The translations under genes were made by a program, and so were the position numbers. Positions 55,740 to 64,000 of a stretch of DNA of 64,000 bases are shown piece by piece. The stretch spans positions 62,444,951 to 62,508,950 of the forward strand of contig JAVIAB010000046.1 in assembly GCA_032433765.1 (NCBI GenBank), written 5' to 3'. Below the pieces are notes generated by a model, which was given only the letters and a program-made list of their open reading frames with translations, ran no database searches and was not told where the DNA came from. This stretch comes from Megaustenia siamemsis. Its lineage: Eukaryota; Mollusca; Gastropoda; Stylommatophora; Ariophantidae. Every line of letters starts with the position of its first letter. Position 1 is the stretch's first letter.

Positions 55740-56620
55740 CGTGTGGATGGATGGGTGGATGGATGCATGGATGGGTGGGTGGATGGATGCATGGATGGGT
55801 GGGTGGGTGTATGGATGGGTGGGAGGGTGGGTGGATGGATGGGTGGGTGGATGGATGGATGGATGGGTGGGTGGGTGGATGGATGGATGGATGGGTGGGT
55901 GGTAGGGTGGATGGATGGGTTGATGGATGGATGGGTGGGTGGGTGGGTGGATGGGTGGATGGATGGATGGATGGGTGGGTGGGTGGATGGATAGATGATG
56001 GGTGGGTGGATGGATGGGTGGGTGAGTGGATGGGTGGGTGTGGATTGATGGGTGGGTGGATGGATGGATGGATGGATGGGTGGGTGGATGGATGGATGGA
56101 TGGGTGGATGGATGGATGGATGGGTGGATGGGTGGGTGGGTGGATGGGTGGATGGATGGATGGATGGATGGATGGATGGATGGGTGGATGGATGGGTGGG
56201 TGGATGGGTGGATGTGTGGATGTGTGGATGGATGGATGGGTGAATGGGTGGATGGATGGGTGGATGGATTGGTGGATGGATGGGTGGGTGGGTGGATGGA
56301 TGGATGAGTGGGTGGGTGGATGGATGGATGGGTTGGTGGATGGATGGATGAATGGATGTATGGATGGGTGGGTGGATGGATGAATCGATGGATGGATGGA
56401 TGGATAGATGGACGGACGGATACGACGTGGGTCTTGTGCAAGGTATAACAGTTGATAACAAAGATTGTTTGGATTGATGGATGGGTTGATGGATGGATGT
56501 ATGGGTGGATAGGTGGCTGGGGGATGGATGGATGAATGGGTGGGTGGGTGGATGAATGGATGGATGGATGGATGTATGGATGGATGGGTGTGGTGTGGTG
56601 ATGGGATGAGCTGGGCTGGG
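55740..56620. repeat. TGGATGGG-type simple repeat
   Basis: An irregular mixture of tgga, tggg and tggt steps from 55,742, starting in the last recognisable LINE codons (gacgtgtggatgg). A degraded non-repeat interval lies at 56,405-56,470. All frames are open because no stop arises from these tetramers; the Met-Asp-Gly-Trp and Thr-His-Pro-Ser peptides are not genes. Confidence 0.95.
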
Positions 56621-57120
56621 CTGAGCGTAGCGGACGGATGGGTCGGCGGGGTGCATCAGACAGGTAACAGTATTATGAAGTAGGACACTGCCTCGTGAAC
56701 TGAAAGCTGTGTCAAGTCTGCTACAAGAACACGGACTTACAGCTTTCTGACATTGGCTGGAACACAACCTCGAAGACCAACAGCTGTGTCAGCACAGCAC
56801 TTTTACAGCTGCAGCTGTATTGTGTATTCGTGTTGAGTACGTCGATGCAATGTTGAGGCTTCTGTGTAGACCAGGTCAGATGATACACACTTAAGCTGGT
56901 CAAACAACTGTCAAGTGGACACAGATTTGAACATTTGGAAGAACTGAGACGGTCATGTCGACTTCAGACGTTATTGCAGAGACTAACGCTTGACCCGAGG
57001 ACCGTCATGTTCAATCAATAGACAGATCGATGGGACTACTGGGTCCTGGCCAAGTCGTGTCGGCAACTATGTCTTCCTAGACGAGCGGAGAGAATATACA
57101 CATTTGCGGTAGCTGAAACT
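56621..57120. other. Unique stretch, no gene seen
   Basis: Contains cagctgtgtcagcacagcac and similar short pairs. No coding, RNA or transposon feature is recognised. Confidence 0.55.
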
Positions 57121-57478
57121 GTCTGTATGGTGAAATGATAGACATGAAGTTTTGGTGAAGTGATAAAGGTGAAGCTATGGTGAAGTGATAAACATGAAGT
57201 TTTGGTGAAGTGATAAAGGTCAAGCTATGGTGAAGTGATAAACATGAAGTTTTGGTGAAACGATAAAGGTCAAGCTATGGTGAAGTGATAAACATGAAGT
57301 TTTGATGAAGCGATAAAGGTCAAGCTATGGTGAAGTGAGATGAATGTGAAGCTATGGTGAAGTGATAATAGTGAAGCTATAGTGACATGATAATATTGAA
57401 GCTATGGTGAAGTGATGAAAGTGAGACTATGGTGAATTGAAAATAGTGAATCTATGGTGAAGTGATATTAGTGAAGAT
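57121..57478. repeat. 25-bp tandem array, diverged part
   Basis: tggtgaagtgataaacatgaag and tggtgaagtgataaaggtcaa units (period about 25 bp) alternate, giving a dimer of about 50 bp before the LINE insertion. The last copies (tattagtgaagat) match the homogeneous block on the other side of the insertion. Confidence 0.88.
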
Positions 57479-57798
57479 TTCTTCCTCTTCTACCTTTCAG
57501 CTCCCTGTGGAACATAGGTCTTCAACAAACACTTTCCAAGTCGTCCTGTTTCTTGCCATTCTTTTAAGATCATTCCATGGCTTCCCCATCATCTTCATCT
57601 CTGCTTCTGTCTTCTCCAAGAATTTCTTGGTCTTCCTCTTTGTCTTTTCCCTATGGAATCCAAGAAAGGACCTGTTGTGTAATACTCTCAGTTGGCTTCG
57701 GCAGTGTGTGTCCTATCCAGCGCCATCATCTTCGCTGTATCTCTTTATCCACTGGTGTTTAACTGGTACATTTCCATAATTCTATGTTAGTGATTTTG
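57479..57798 (-). mobile_element. LINE 3' fragment, same subfamily as 1,065-2,606, with 11-bp TSD
   Basis: On the minus strand this is the last 320 bp of the LINE at 1,065-2,606: the same stop-proximal end (ctcttctacctttcagctcc against cttctaccttttagctccc) and the same aacaaacactttccaagtcg and tacatttccataattc stretches. Differences are scattered, and a six-base deletion removes part of the cttcaatctgtcttctcc region. ttagtgaagat occurs at 57,468-57,478 and 57,799-57,809, consistent with an 11-bp target-site duplication. That word is also part of the host 25-bp repeat, so its ends are slightly ambiguous. The frame is broken, so no protein is expected. Confidence 0.92.
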
Positions 57799-58140
57799 TT
57801 AGTGAAGATATGGTGAAGTGATATTAGTGAAGATATGGTGAAGTGATATTAGTGAAGATATGGTGAAGTGATATTAGTGAAGATATGGTGAAGTGATATT
57901 AGTGGAAATATGGTGAAGTGATATTAGTGAAGATATGGTGAAGTGATATTAGTGAAGATATGGTGAAATGATATTAGTGAAGATATGGTGAAGTGATATT
58001 AGTGAAGATATGGTGAAGTGATATTAGTGAAGATATGGTGAAGTGATATTAGTGAAGATATGGTGAAGTGATATTAGTGAAGATATGGTGAAGTGGTATT
58101 AGTGAAGATATGGTGAAGTGATATTAGTGAAGCTTTGGGG
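57799..58140. repeat. 25-bp tandem array, homogeneous part
   Basis: tggtgaagtgatattagtg plus aagata, period 25 bp (57,841, 57,866 and 57,891 checked). About 13 copies with very few differences. Confidence 0.93.
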
Positions 58141-58224
58141 AAACGTGAAGGATAACTCCAGTAGATGGTTATAGCAGACATCAAGAGAAGTCAGTGGTTT
58201 TGGACATAATGGAATTTTAGCCTA

Positions 58225-58520
58225 AATCTCGACCATACTGTGTGTGTGTGTGTATGTGTGTAACAACCTGCATCACGAGCATACTGTGTGTGTGTACAAC
58301 CTACATCACGAGCATACTGTGTGTGTGTGACAACCTACATCACGAGCATACTGTGTGTGTGACAACCTACATCACGAGCATACTGTGTGTGTGACAACCT
58401 ACATCACGAGCATACTGTGTGTGTGACAACCTACATCACGAGCATACTGTGTGTGTGACAACCTACATCACGAGCATACTGTGTGTTTGACAACCTACAT
58501 CACGAGCATACTGTGTGTAA
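58225..58520. repeat. 32-bp array with internal GT microsatellite
   Basis: Units of gacaacctacatcacgagca followed by tactgtgtgtgt with a variable GT run. Period 32 bp where the GT run is constant (58,381 to 58,413). Confidence 0.93.
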
Positions 58521-59750
58521 ATGTCATGCTGGACGGGTCGACACGTGAAGTCAGTATGTATAGACGGAATCATTCACGAATGCCTGGATAACATCATTTC
58601 TATAGCACACAACTAAGAATGTCACATCTTGAAGCAATCAGGAAATCAAAAACAAGTATAGTAAGCAACATAATGTTCTTTTAACTCCAATCTTCAATGG
58701 CGTATAACTCTGTCTAGCACAAATGATAATTACCTTAGATTTCCGTCCCTTGACTTCTGTCTTTCCTTTCTTTTATCTTCGTGTTGTAGTCTTGACAAGA
58801 TGAAAAGCACACCTTTCGGTTCTCATAATATATCGCCAAACTGCCTGCCTTTCCTACGGTGGTCGTCTCTGTGCAGTATGAAAACCTCAAGAGCAGAGAC
58901 ATCCCAGTCACTCCCTATATCAGTCAATGAACGAGCTCGTAAGGAAACTCAGACTTCCATCTTCCTGCTTCCAAAATCTGACAAAAAACCCTAATCCTTT
59001 CGAACTCAAGGGCGTGAATTCTACCAGATGCCTGGCAAGCTCTGAGAGACGACTGTTTCCTGCTTCAATGTTTAGTTAAACAATCTTTACATGAGAACGC
59101 CTGCTTTCTTCTCTACTCCCTTTATTTTCACGTTTTCTTCTGTGCCTCTGTGTTAATTTAATTTAATTCCTTTTCCTTCAAATGAACCGAGAATAAAAGG
59201 GGGGTAACTACTGGAAGGAAATGGCCGAATCTTGATGCAAATAGAAAGTTGACTAATATTGATCAGGCGGGCGGCGTCTGGTGGGGTGGGGAGGGGGGGG
59301 GGTATGGATACTGTCAGAACGTGAATAACGTGATTATGTTATGCTTGAGTATCCTCTGAGATCGCTTGTTAGTGTCTAAGTATAATGACGATAATCTTGA
59401 GTAATTTGAACGATAAAGATGATCTCAGTTAATAATTATGTTAACGGGGACGATGGTCACCATCAATAATTGGTGCTGGTGGAGATGGTCACATACTTAG
59501 ATCGTGCTCTTTGTTTTCTTCTTCTTCCATAGATTTGTTTTGTTGTCAGCCTGGCTAAGATTATGGGTTTGTTGTTGTTCAGTTGAAGCCTCTTGGCTGT
59601 TTCTGGGTTTCTGTTGTGCGCCAGGTAATTAATGTGCACGAGGTAATGTGCACGAGGTAATGATAATGTTGGTGCTAGAAGTTGTAACTATGTGGTGATC
59701 TATTTATCAAATGGTAGCGGTTAGGGTGGTAATAGTGACTGACGACTATG
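58521..59750. other. 1.2-kb unique stretch, no gene seen
   Basis: The longest non-repetitive stretch in the window. A 64-codon plus frame at 58,800-58,994 has no recognisable similarity and no coding context that I can defend. A G run (59,292-59,300) and a direct repeat of atgtgcacgaggta (about 59,632 and 59,646) are present. Confidence 0.6.
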
Positions 59751-59980
59751 ATAATGTTGATAAGTTGATAATATTGATCAGTTGATAATTGTGATCAGTT
59801 GATGATGCTGATAAGTTGATATTGATAAGTTGATAATGTTGTTAAGTTGATGATGTTGATCAGATGATAATGTTGATCAATTGATGTAGATAAGTTGATG
59901 ATGTTGATCAGTTGATGTTGATAAGTTGATGATGTTGATCAGATGATAATGTTGATAGGTTGATGATATTATGTTGTTGA
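59751..59980. repeat. Short irregular gttgat array
   Basis: aagttgataatgttgatca, cagttgatgatgttgata and similar words, in steps of roughly 12-26 bp. Low order. Confidence 0.8.
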
Positions 59981-60064
59981 TAAAAATCATGGCTGATTAG
60001 AATGTCTACACAAGAAGTTCCAGTTCTGTATATAAATGTTGTCATATTGAAGAGCCGGTTGAGG

Positions 60065-60132
60065 TCTGTATGTGTAGGCTGTTTGTGTGGGCTGTATGTG
60101 TGGGCTGTTTGTGTGGACTGTTTGTGTGGGCT
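60065..60132. repeat. gtgtgggctgt short array
   Basis: Five or six steps of ctgtttgtgtggg type immediately before the 17-bp array. Confidence 0.85.
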
Positions 60133-61655
60133 GTGTTAGTGACCACTTGGTGTTGGTGACCGTGTGATGTTAGTGACCACTTGGTGTTGGTGACCGTGTG
60201 ATGTTAGTGACCACTTGGTGTTGGTGACCGTGTGATGTTAGTGACCACTTGGTGTTGGTGACCACTTGGTGTTGGTGACCACTTGGTGTTGGTGACCGTG
60301 TGATGTTAGTGACCACTTGGTGTTGGTGACCGTGTGATGTTAGTGACCACTTGGTGTTGGTGACCGTATGATGTTAGTGACCACTTGGTGTTGGTGACCG
60401 TGTGATGTTAGTGACCACTTGGTGTTGGTGACCGTGTGATCTTAGTGACCACTTGGTGTTGGTGACCGTGTGATGTTAGTGACCACTTGGTGTTAATGAC
60501 CATTTGATGTTAGTGACCATGTGATGTTAGTGACCATGTGATGTTAGTGACCACTTGATGTTAGTGACCACTTGGTGTTAGTGACCATGTGATGTTAGTG
60601 GCCATGTGATGTTAGTGACCACTTGATGTTAGTGACCACTTGGTGTTAGTGACCACTTGGTGCTAATGACCACTTGATGTTAGTGACCACTTTGTGTTAA
60701 TGACCACTTGAGTGACCATGTGATGTTAGTGACCATGTGATGTTAGTTACCACTTGATGTTAGCGACCATGTGATGTTAGTGACCATGTGATGTTAGTGA
60801 CCACTTGATGTTAGTGACCACTTGGTGTTAGTGACCACGTGATGTTAGTGACCATGTGATGTTAGTGACCATGTGATGTTAGCTACCACTTGATGTTAGC
60901 GACCATGTGATGTTAGTGACCATGTGATGTTAGTGACCACTTGATGTTAGTGACCATTTGATGTTAGTGACCACTTGATGTTAGTGACCACTCTTGTTAA
61001 TGACCACTTGATGTTAGTGATCATGTGATGTTAGTGACCACTTTGTGTTAATGACTACTTGAGTGACCATGTGATGTTAGTGACCACTAGATGTTAGTGA
61101 CCACTCTTGTTAATGACCACTTGATGTTAGTGATCATGTGATGTTAGTGACCACTTTGTGTTAATGACTACTTGAGTGACCATGTGATGTTAGTGACCAT
61201 GTGATGTTAGTTACCACTTGATGTTAGCGACCATGTGATGTTAGTGACCATGTGATGTTAGTGACCACTTGATGTTAGTGACCACTTGGTGTTAGTGACC
61301 ACGTGATGTTAGTGACCATGTGATGTTAGTGACCATGTGATGTTAGTTACCACTTGATGTTAGCGACCATGTGATGTTAGTGACCATGTGATGTTAGTGA
61401 CCACTTGATGTTAGTGACCATTTGATGTTAGTGACCACTTGATGTTAGTGACCACTCTTGTTAATGACCACTTGATGTTAGTGATCATGTGATGTTAGTG
61501 ACCACTTTGTGTTAATGACTACTTGGTGTTAGTGACCATGTGATGTTAGTGAGCACGTGATGTTAGTGACCATGTGATTGTTAGTGACCACATGGTGTTA
61601 ATGACCACTTGATGTTAGTGACTATGGGATGTTAGTGACCACTTGGTGTTACTGA
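60133..61655. repeat. 17-bp/34-bp tandem array
   Basis: The base unit is gatgttagtgaccactt (17 bp) with cttggtgttggtgaccgtg as the partner in a 34-bp dimer at 60,133-60,490. Monomeric variants follow. A block of about 300 bp containing ctcttgttaatgacc and cacttgagtgacc or similar recurs at about 60,680-61,020 and 61,160-61,500. It ends close to a SINE-A fragment. Confidence 0.92.
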
Positions 61656-61674
61656 CCATATTTGTCCATGACCA

Positions 61675-61775
61675 CTGTACATTTTTGGATGATGTGGTCA
61701 GCATTACACCGTGCCGCTTCTACTTCCCAGAAACTACTCTGGTACCCATTTCTAGATGCTAGTTTTGAATCTCTT
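61675..61775 (-). mobile_element. SINE family A fragment (body only)
   Basis: Reverse complement contains aaatgggtaccagagtag, ttctgggaagtagaagcgg and gtaatgctgaccacatcat. These align with aaatgggtatcggattttt, tctgggaaagtaaagcgg and cgtaataccgaccacatta of the copy at 62,275-62,525. The tRNA-like head is missing and the tail is replaced by the 17-bp array. Confidence 0.7.
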
Positions 61776-62270
61776 AACTTTGTCAGAGTAAATAAAAAAA
61801 ATGACAACTTCCGAAAATCTAACCTAGACCTATCTGATCAGGAAGCAAGTACTACTCCTCTATATATTTTGTGTGTGTCCTGGTCTAAAACTCTCACCTA
61901 ACTTGAAACATGGCATAACAACACATGACAGCTAATCTCTTGTAATATCCCCATTGATTTCCTTCTTCGAGAGATTTCGATAATGTTTGGTGTTTCTCTC
62001 CAGATTCGCAAGAATTCACGAAGTAATCGCGCGGAGAGTACTTCTGGCATTGCGCTGTGTATTCATGGCAACAATGGCGGCTCTGTTTAGCATTTCAGCA
62101 GAATGGTCTGGTTAATTAGAAATCTGGGAACACGCACATAAAGGGGCTGTGTGTTTGTCTTGAAATGTGTGTTCATAATCGCATGGGCAAATGTGGTAAC
62201 AGCGACAATATGAACCTGCCTCCATAGTCGATCTCTTCGTATTCTTTTAGTAGCTTGGATATTGCACTAT
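61776..62270. other. Unique stretch, no gene seen
   Basis: No coding or RNA signal. A short inverted pair (gagagatttcgataatg and gtttctctcc) near 61,969-62,003 is the only structure noticed. Confidence 0.5.
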
Positions 62271-62274
62271 TAGG

Positions 62275-62525
62275 TAATACAAGTTAAAGAGCCCGTCACG
62301 CCAAGTGGTGTATAGGGAATATGGTTTAGTGATGTACATTTGACAGACCTTCAGCACATGATTTGTGGGGTAATGTGGTCGGTATTACGCCCCAGGCCGC
62401 TTTACTTTCCCAGAAAAAATCCGATACCCATTTCAGGTTGGGTGAACCCGGAGTCGTCGGTTGGGAACGAACGCTACCTCGTGTCGTTTGTAGTCCAGTT
62501 CACTGACCACTGAGCTAACGCGGCT
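62275..62525 (-). mobile_element. SINE family A copy, head facing the terminal array
   Basis: Minus-strand SINE. The head (reverse complement of 62,440-62,525) starts ggagccgcg, with A box tagctcagtgg at 62,507-62,517 and a degenerate B box (cgttcgttccc). It is followed by gggttcacccaacctg, the body (ctgggaaagtaaagcgg, cgtaataccgaccacatta, atcatgtgctgaaggtctg), and a tail with ccatattccctatacacc and ggcgtgacgggctctt. The array at 62,518-64,000 starts at the 5' end of this head and repeats part of it. Confidence 0.85.
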
Positions 62526-64000
62526 CCCTGCTATTGAGCTATCATTGTAGTCCAGTTCACTGGCCACTGAGCTAACGCGGCTCCCTGCTATTGAGCTATC
62601 ATTGTAGTCCAGTTCACTGACCACTGAGCTAACGCGGCTCCCTGCTATTGAGCTATCATTGTAGTCCAGTTCACTGACCACTGAGCTAACGCGGCTCCCT
62701 GCTGTTGAGCTATCATTGTAGTCCAGTTCACTGACCACTGAGCTAACGCGGCTCCCTGCTGTTGAGCTATCATTGTAGTCCAGTTCACTGACCACTGAGC
62801 TAACGCGGCTCCCTGCTGTTGAGCTTGCATTGTAGTCCAGTTCACTGACCACTGAGCTAGCGCGGCTCCCTGCTATTGAGCTATCATTGTAGTCCAGTTC
62901 ACTGACCACTGAGCTAACGCGGCTCCCTGCTGTTGAGCTATCATTGTAGTCCAGTTCACTGACCACTGAGCTAACGCGGCTCCCTGCTGTTGAGCTATCA
63001 TTGTAGTCCAGTTCACTGACCACTGAGCTAACGCGGCTCCCTGCTGTTGAGCTATCATTGTAGTCCAGTTCACTGACCACTGAGCTAACGCGGCTCCCTG
63101 CTGTTGAGCTAGCATTGTAGTCCAGTTCACTGACCACTGAGCTATCATTGTAGTCCAGTTCACTGACCACTGAGCTAACGCGGCTCCCTGCTGTTGAGCT
63201 ATCATTGTAACCAGTTCACTGACCACTGAGCTATCATTGTAGTCCAGTTCACTGACCACTGAGCTATCATTGTAGTCCAGTTCACTGACCACTGAGCTAT
63301 CATTGTAGTCCAGTTCACTGACCACTGAGCTATCATTGTAGTCCAGTTCACTAACCACTGAGCTATCATTGTAGTCCAGTTCACTGACCACTGAGCTATC
63401 ATTGTAGTCCAGTTCACTGACCACTGAGCTATCATTGTAGTCCAGTTCACTGACCACTGAGCTATCATTGTAGTCCAGTTCACTGACCACTGAGCTATCA
63501 TTGTAGTCCAGTTCACTGACCACTGAGCTATCATTGTAGTCCAGTTCACTGACCACTGAGCTATCATTGTAGTCCAGTTCACTGAACACTGAGCTATCAT
63601 TGTAGTCCAGTTCACTGACCACTGAGCTATCATTGTAGTCCAGTTCACTGACCACTGAGCTATCATTGTAGTCCAGTTCACTGACCACTGAGCTATCATT
63701 GTAGTCCAGTTCACTAACCACTGAGCTATCATTGTAGTCCAGTTCACTGACCACTGAGCTATCATTGTAGTCCAGTTCACTAACCACTGAGCTATCATTG
63801 TAGTCCAGTTCACTGACCACTGAGCTATCATTGTAGTCCAGTTCACTGACCACTGAGCTATCATTGTAGTCCAGTTCACTGACCACTGAGCTATCATTGT
63901 AGTCCAGTTCACTGACAACTGAGCTATCATTGTAGTCCAGTTCACTGACCACTGAGCTATCATTGTAGTCCAGTTCACTGACCACTGAGCTATCATTAAT
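62518..64000. repeat. 57-bp then 33-bp array of the SINE-A tRNA-like head
   Basis: 62,518-63,210 is a 57-bp array, about 12 units. Read on the minus strand it is ggagccgcgttagctcagtg, gtcagtgaactggactacaa, then tgatagctcaacagcag. The first two segments are identical to the adjacent SINE head. From about 63,210 to the window end the unit is 33 bp (about 24 copies): tagctcagtggtcagtgaac, then tggactacaatga. The long minus-strand frames (245-370 codons) follow from unit lengths divisible by three and are not called as genes. The array continues past the window. Confidence 0.93.

Larger units (their letters stand above)
53340..55742 (+). mobile_element. LINE RT C-terminus interrupted by two arrays made from itself
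   Basis: Removing the arrays leaves one continuous LINE RT C-terminal region in the right order. First comes RILREENICLAGMAVGEVDH (53,370-53,430), leading into the conserved FVYLGS motif. After array 1, the reading continues with YLGSCIDQVGYTKKEIRIA (54,508-54,565), TFDEIWKSK, TIIKSNVLSTLTY, ESWITIEVENKLFAFKN, CLRRIFGVP and TRAEIRESIEKYI. WSYVGHVMR follows and is the seed of array 2. After that come ISKQAVKWEPEWTKK, a decayed basic REN/RES stretch, EATTACISF, and finally RLA and NRDVWM at 55,742. Several frameshifts and stops make it a pseudogene. Everything 5' of the post-catalytic region is missing. Confidence 0.85.

Noticed and set aside
58800..58994. 64-codon frame in the longest unique stretch
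   Set aside because: Length is within chance expectation, with no recognisable motif, no splice or promoter context that I can defend.

Overview
This window looks like non-coding, repeat-saturated DNA from an animal genome. The supporting signs are 5'-truncated non-LTR retrotransposon (LINE) fragments, tRNA-headed SINEs, microsatellites and very long minisatellite arrays; nothing looks bacterial or viral. A mollusc or other lophotrochozoan, perhaps a gastropod, is my best guess from the style of the SINE body and LINE C-termini, but that is weak inference. I find no convincing host gene. Nearly all long open frames are stop-free readings of tandem repeats whose unit length is a multiple of three, usually open on both strands. 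The only frames with recognisable protein homology are broken reverse-transcriptase (RT) fragments.

Layout. (1) 340-16,608 is a giant imperfect inverted repeat: left arm about 340-8,321, loop 8,322-9,784, right arm 9,785-16,608. Each arm carries the same ordered set of arrays (19-bp, 22/44-bp, a unique core, 41-bp, 33-bp), with very different copy numbers. A LINE with a clear 12-bp target-site duplication sits only in the left arm. (2) 16,612-29,970 is a 13.4-kb array of a 15-bp G/T-rich unit with internal 1.9-kb and 3.0-kb higher-order duplications, followed by a 21-bp array. (3) 30.5-36.1 kb holds LINE remnants, a 43-bp array and a SINE (family B). (4) 36.1-42.3 kb holds a 33-bp array with a strong homogeneity gradient and an AT-rich 31-bp array ending at a Jockey/CR1-like LINE scrap. 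(5) 42.6-49.0 kb is a second family-B SINE, minus strand, whose body has expanded into a 6.2-kb array of a 54-bp unit. (6) 49.0-53.3 kb holds smaller arrays, microsatellites and a family-A SINE. (7) 53.34-55.74 kb is a plus-strand LINE RT C-terminus interrupted by two arrays made from its own coding sequence, with a third simple repeat growing from its last recognisable codons. (8) 56.6-64.0 kb holds further arrays, a second copy of the first LINE subfamily, two family-A SINE copies, and an array running off the window that is a tandem amplification of a SINE tRNA-like head (the pol III A-box region).

The main result is a pattern, not a gene. At least four arrays can be traced by direct reading to a segment of a retroelement that still flanks them (33-bp and 48-bp arrays in the LINE at 53.3-55.7 kb; the 54-bp array in SINE B; the 57/33-bp array at the head of SINE A). 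For the two LINE arrays the amplified segment is bounded by short direct repeats (GGCAGT/GGAAGT; GAGAA/GAGAA), as expected if replication slippage or template switching seeded them. Arms of the inverted repeat and homogenised blocks show that the region keeps rearranging. The main caution is assembly: long arrays and inverted repeats are easily mis-assembled, and the right arm carries many single-base indels that resemble long-read consensus errors.
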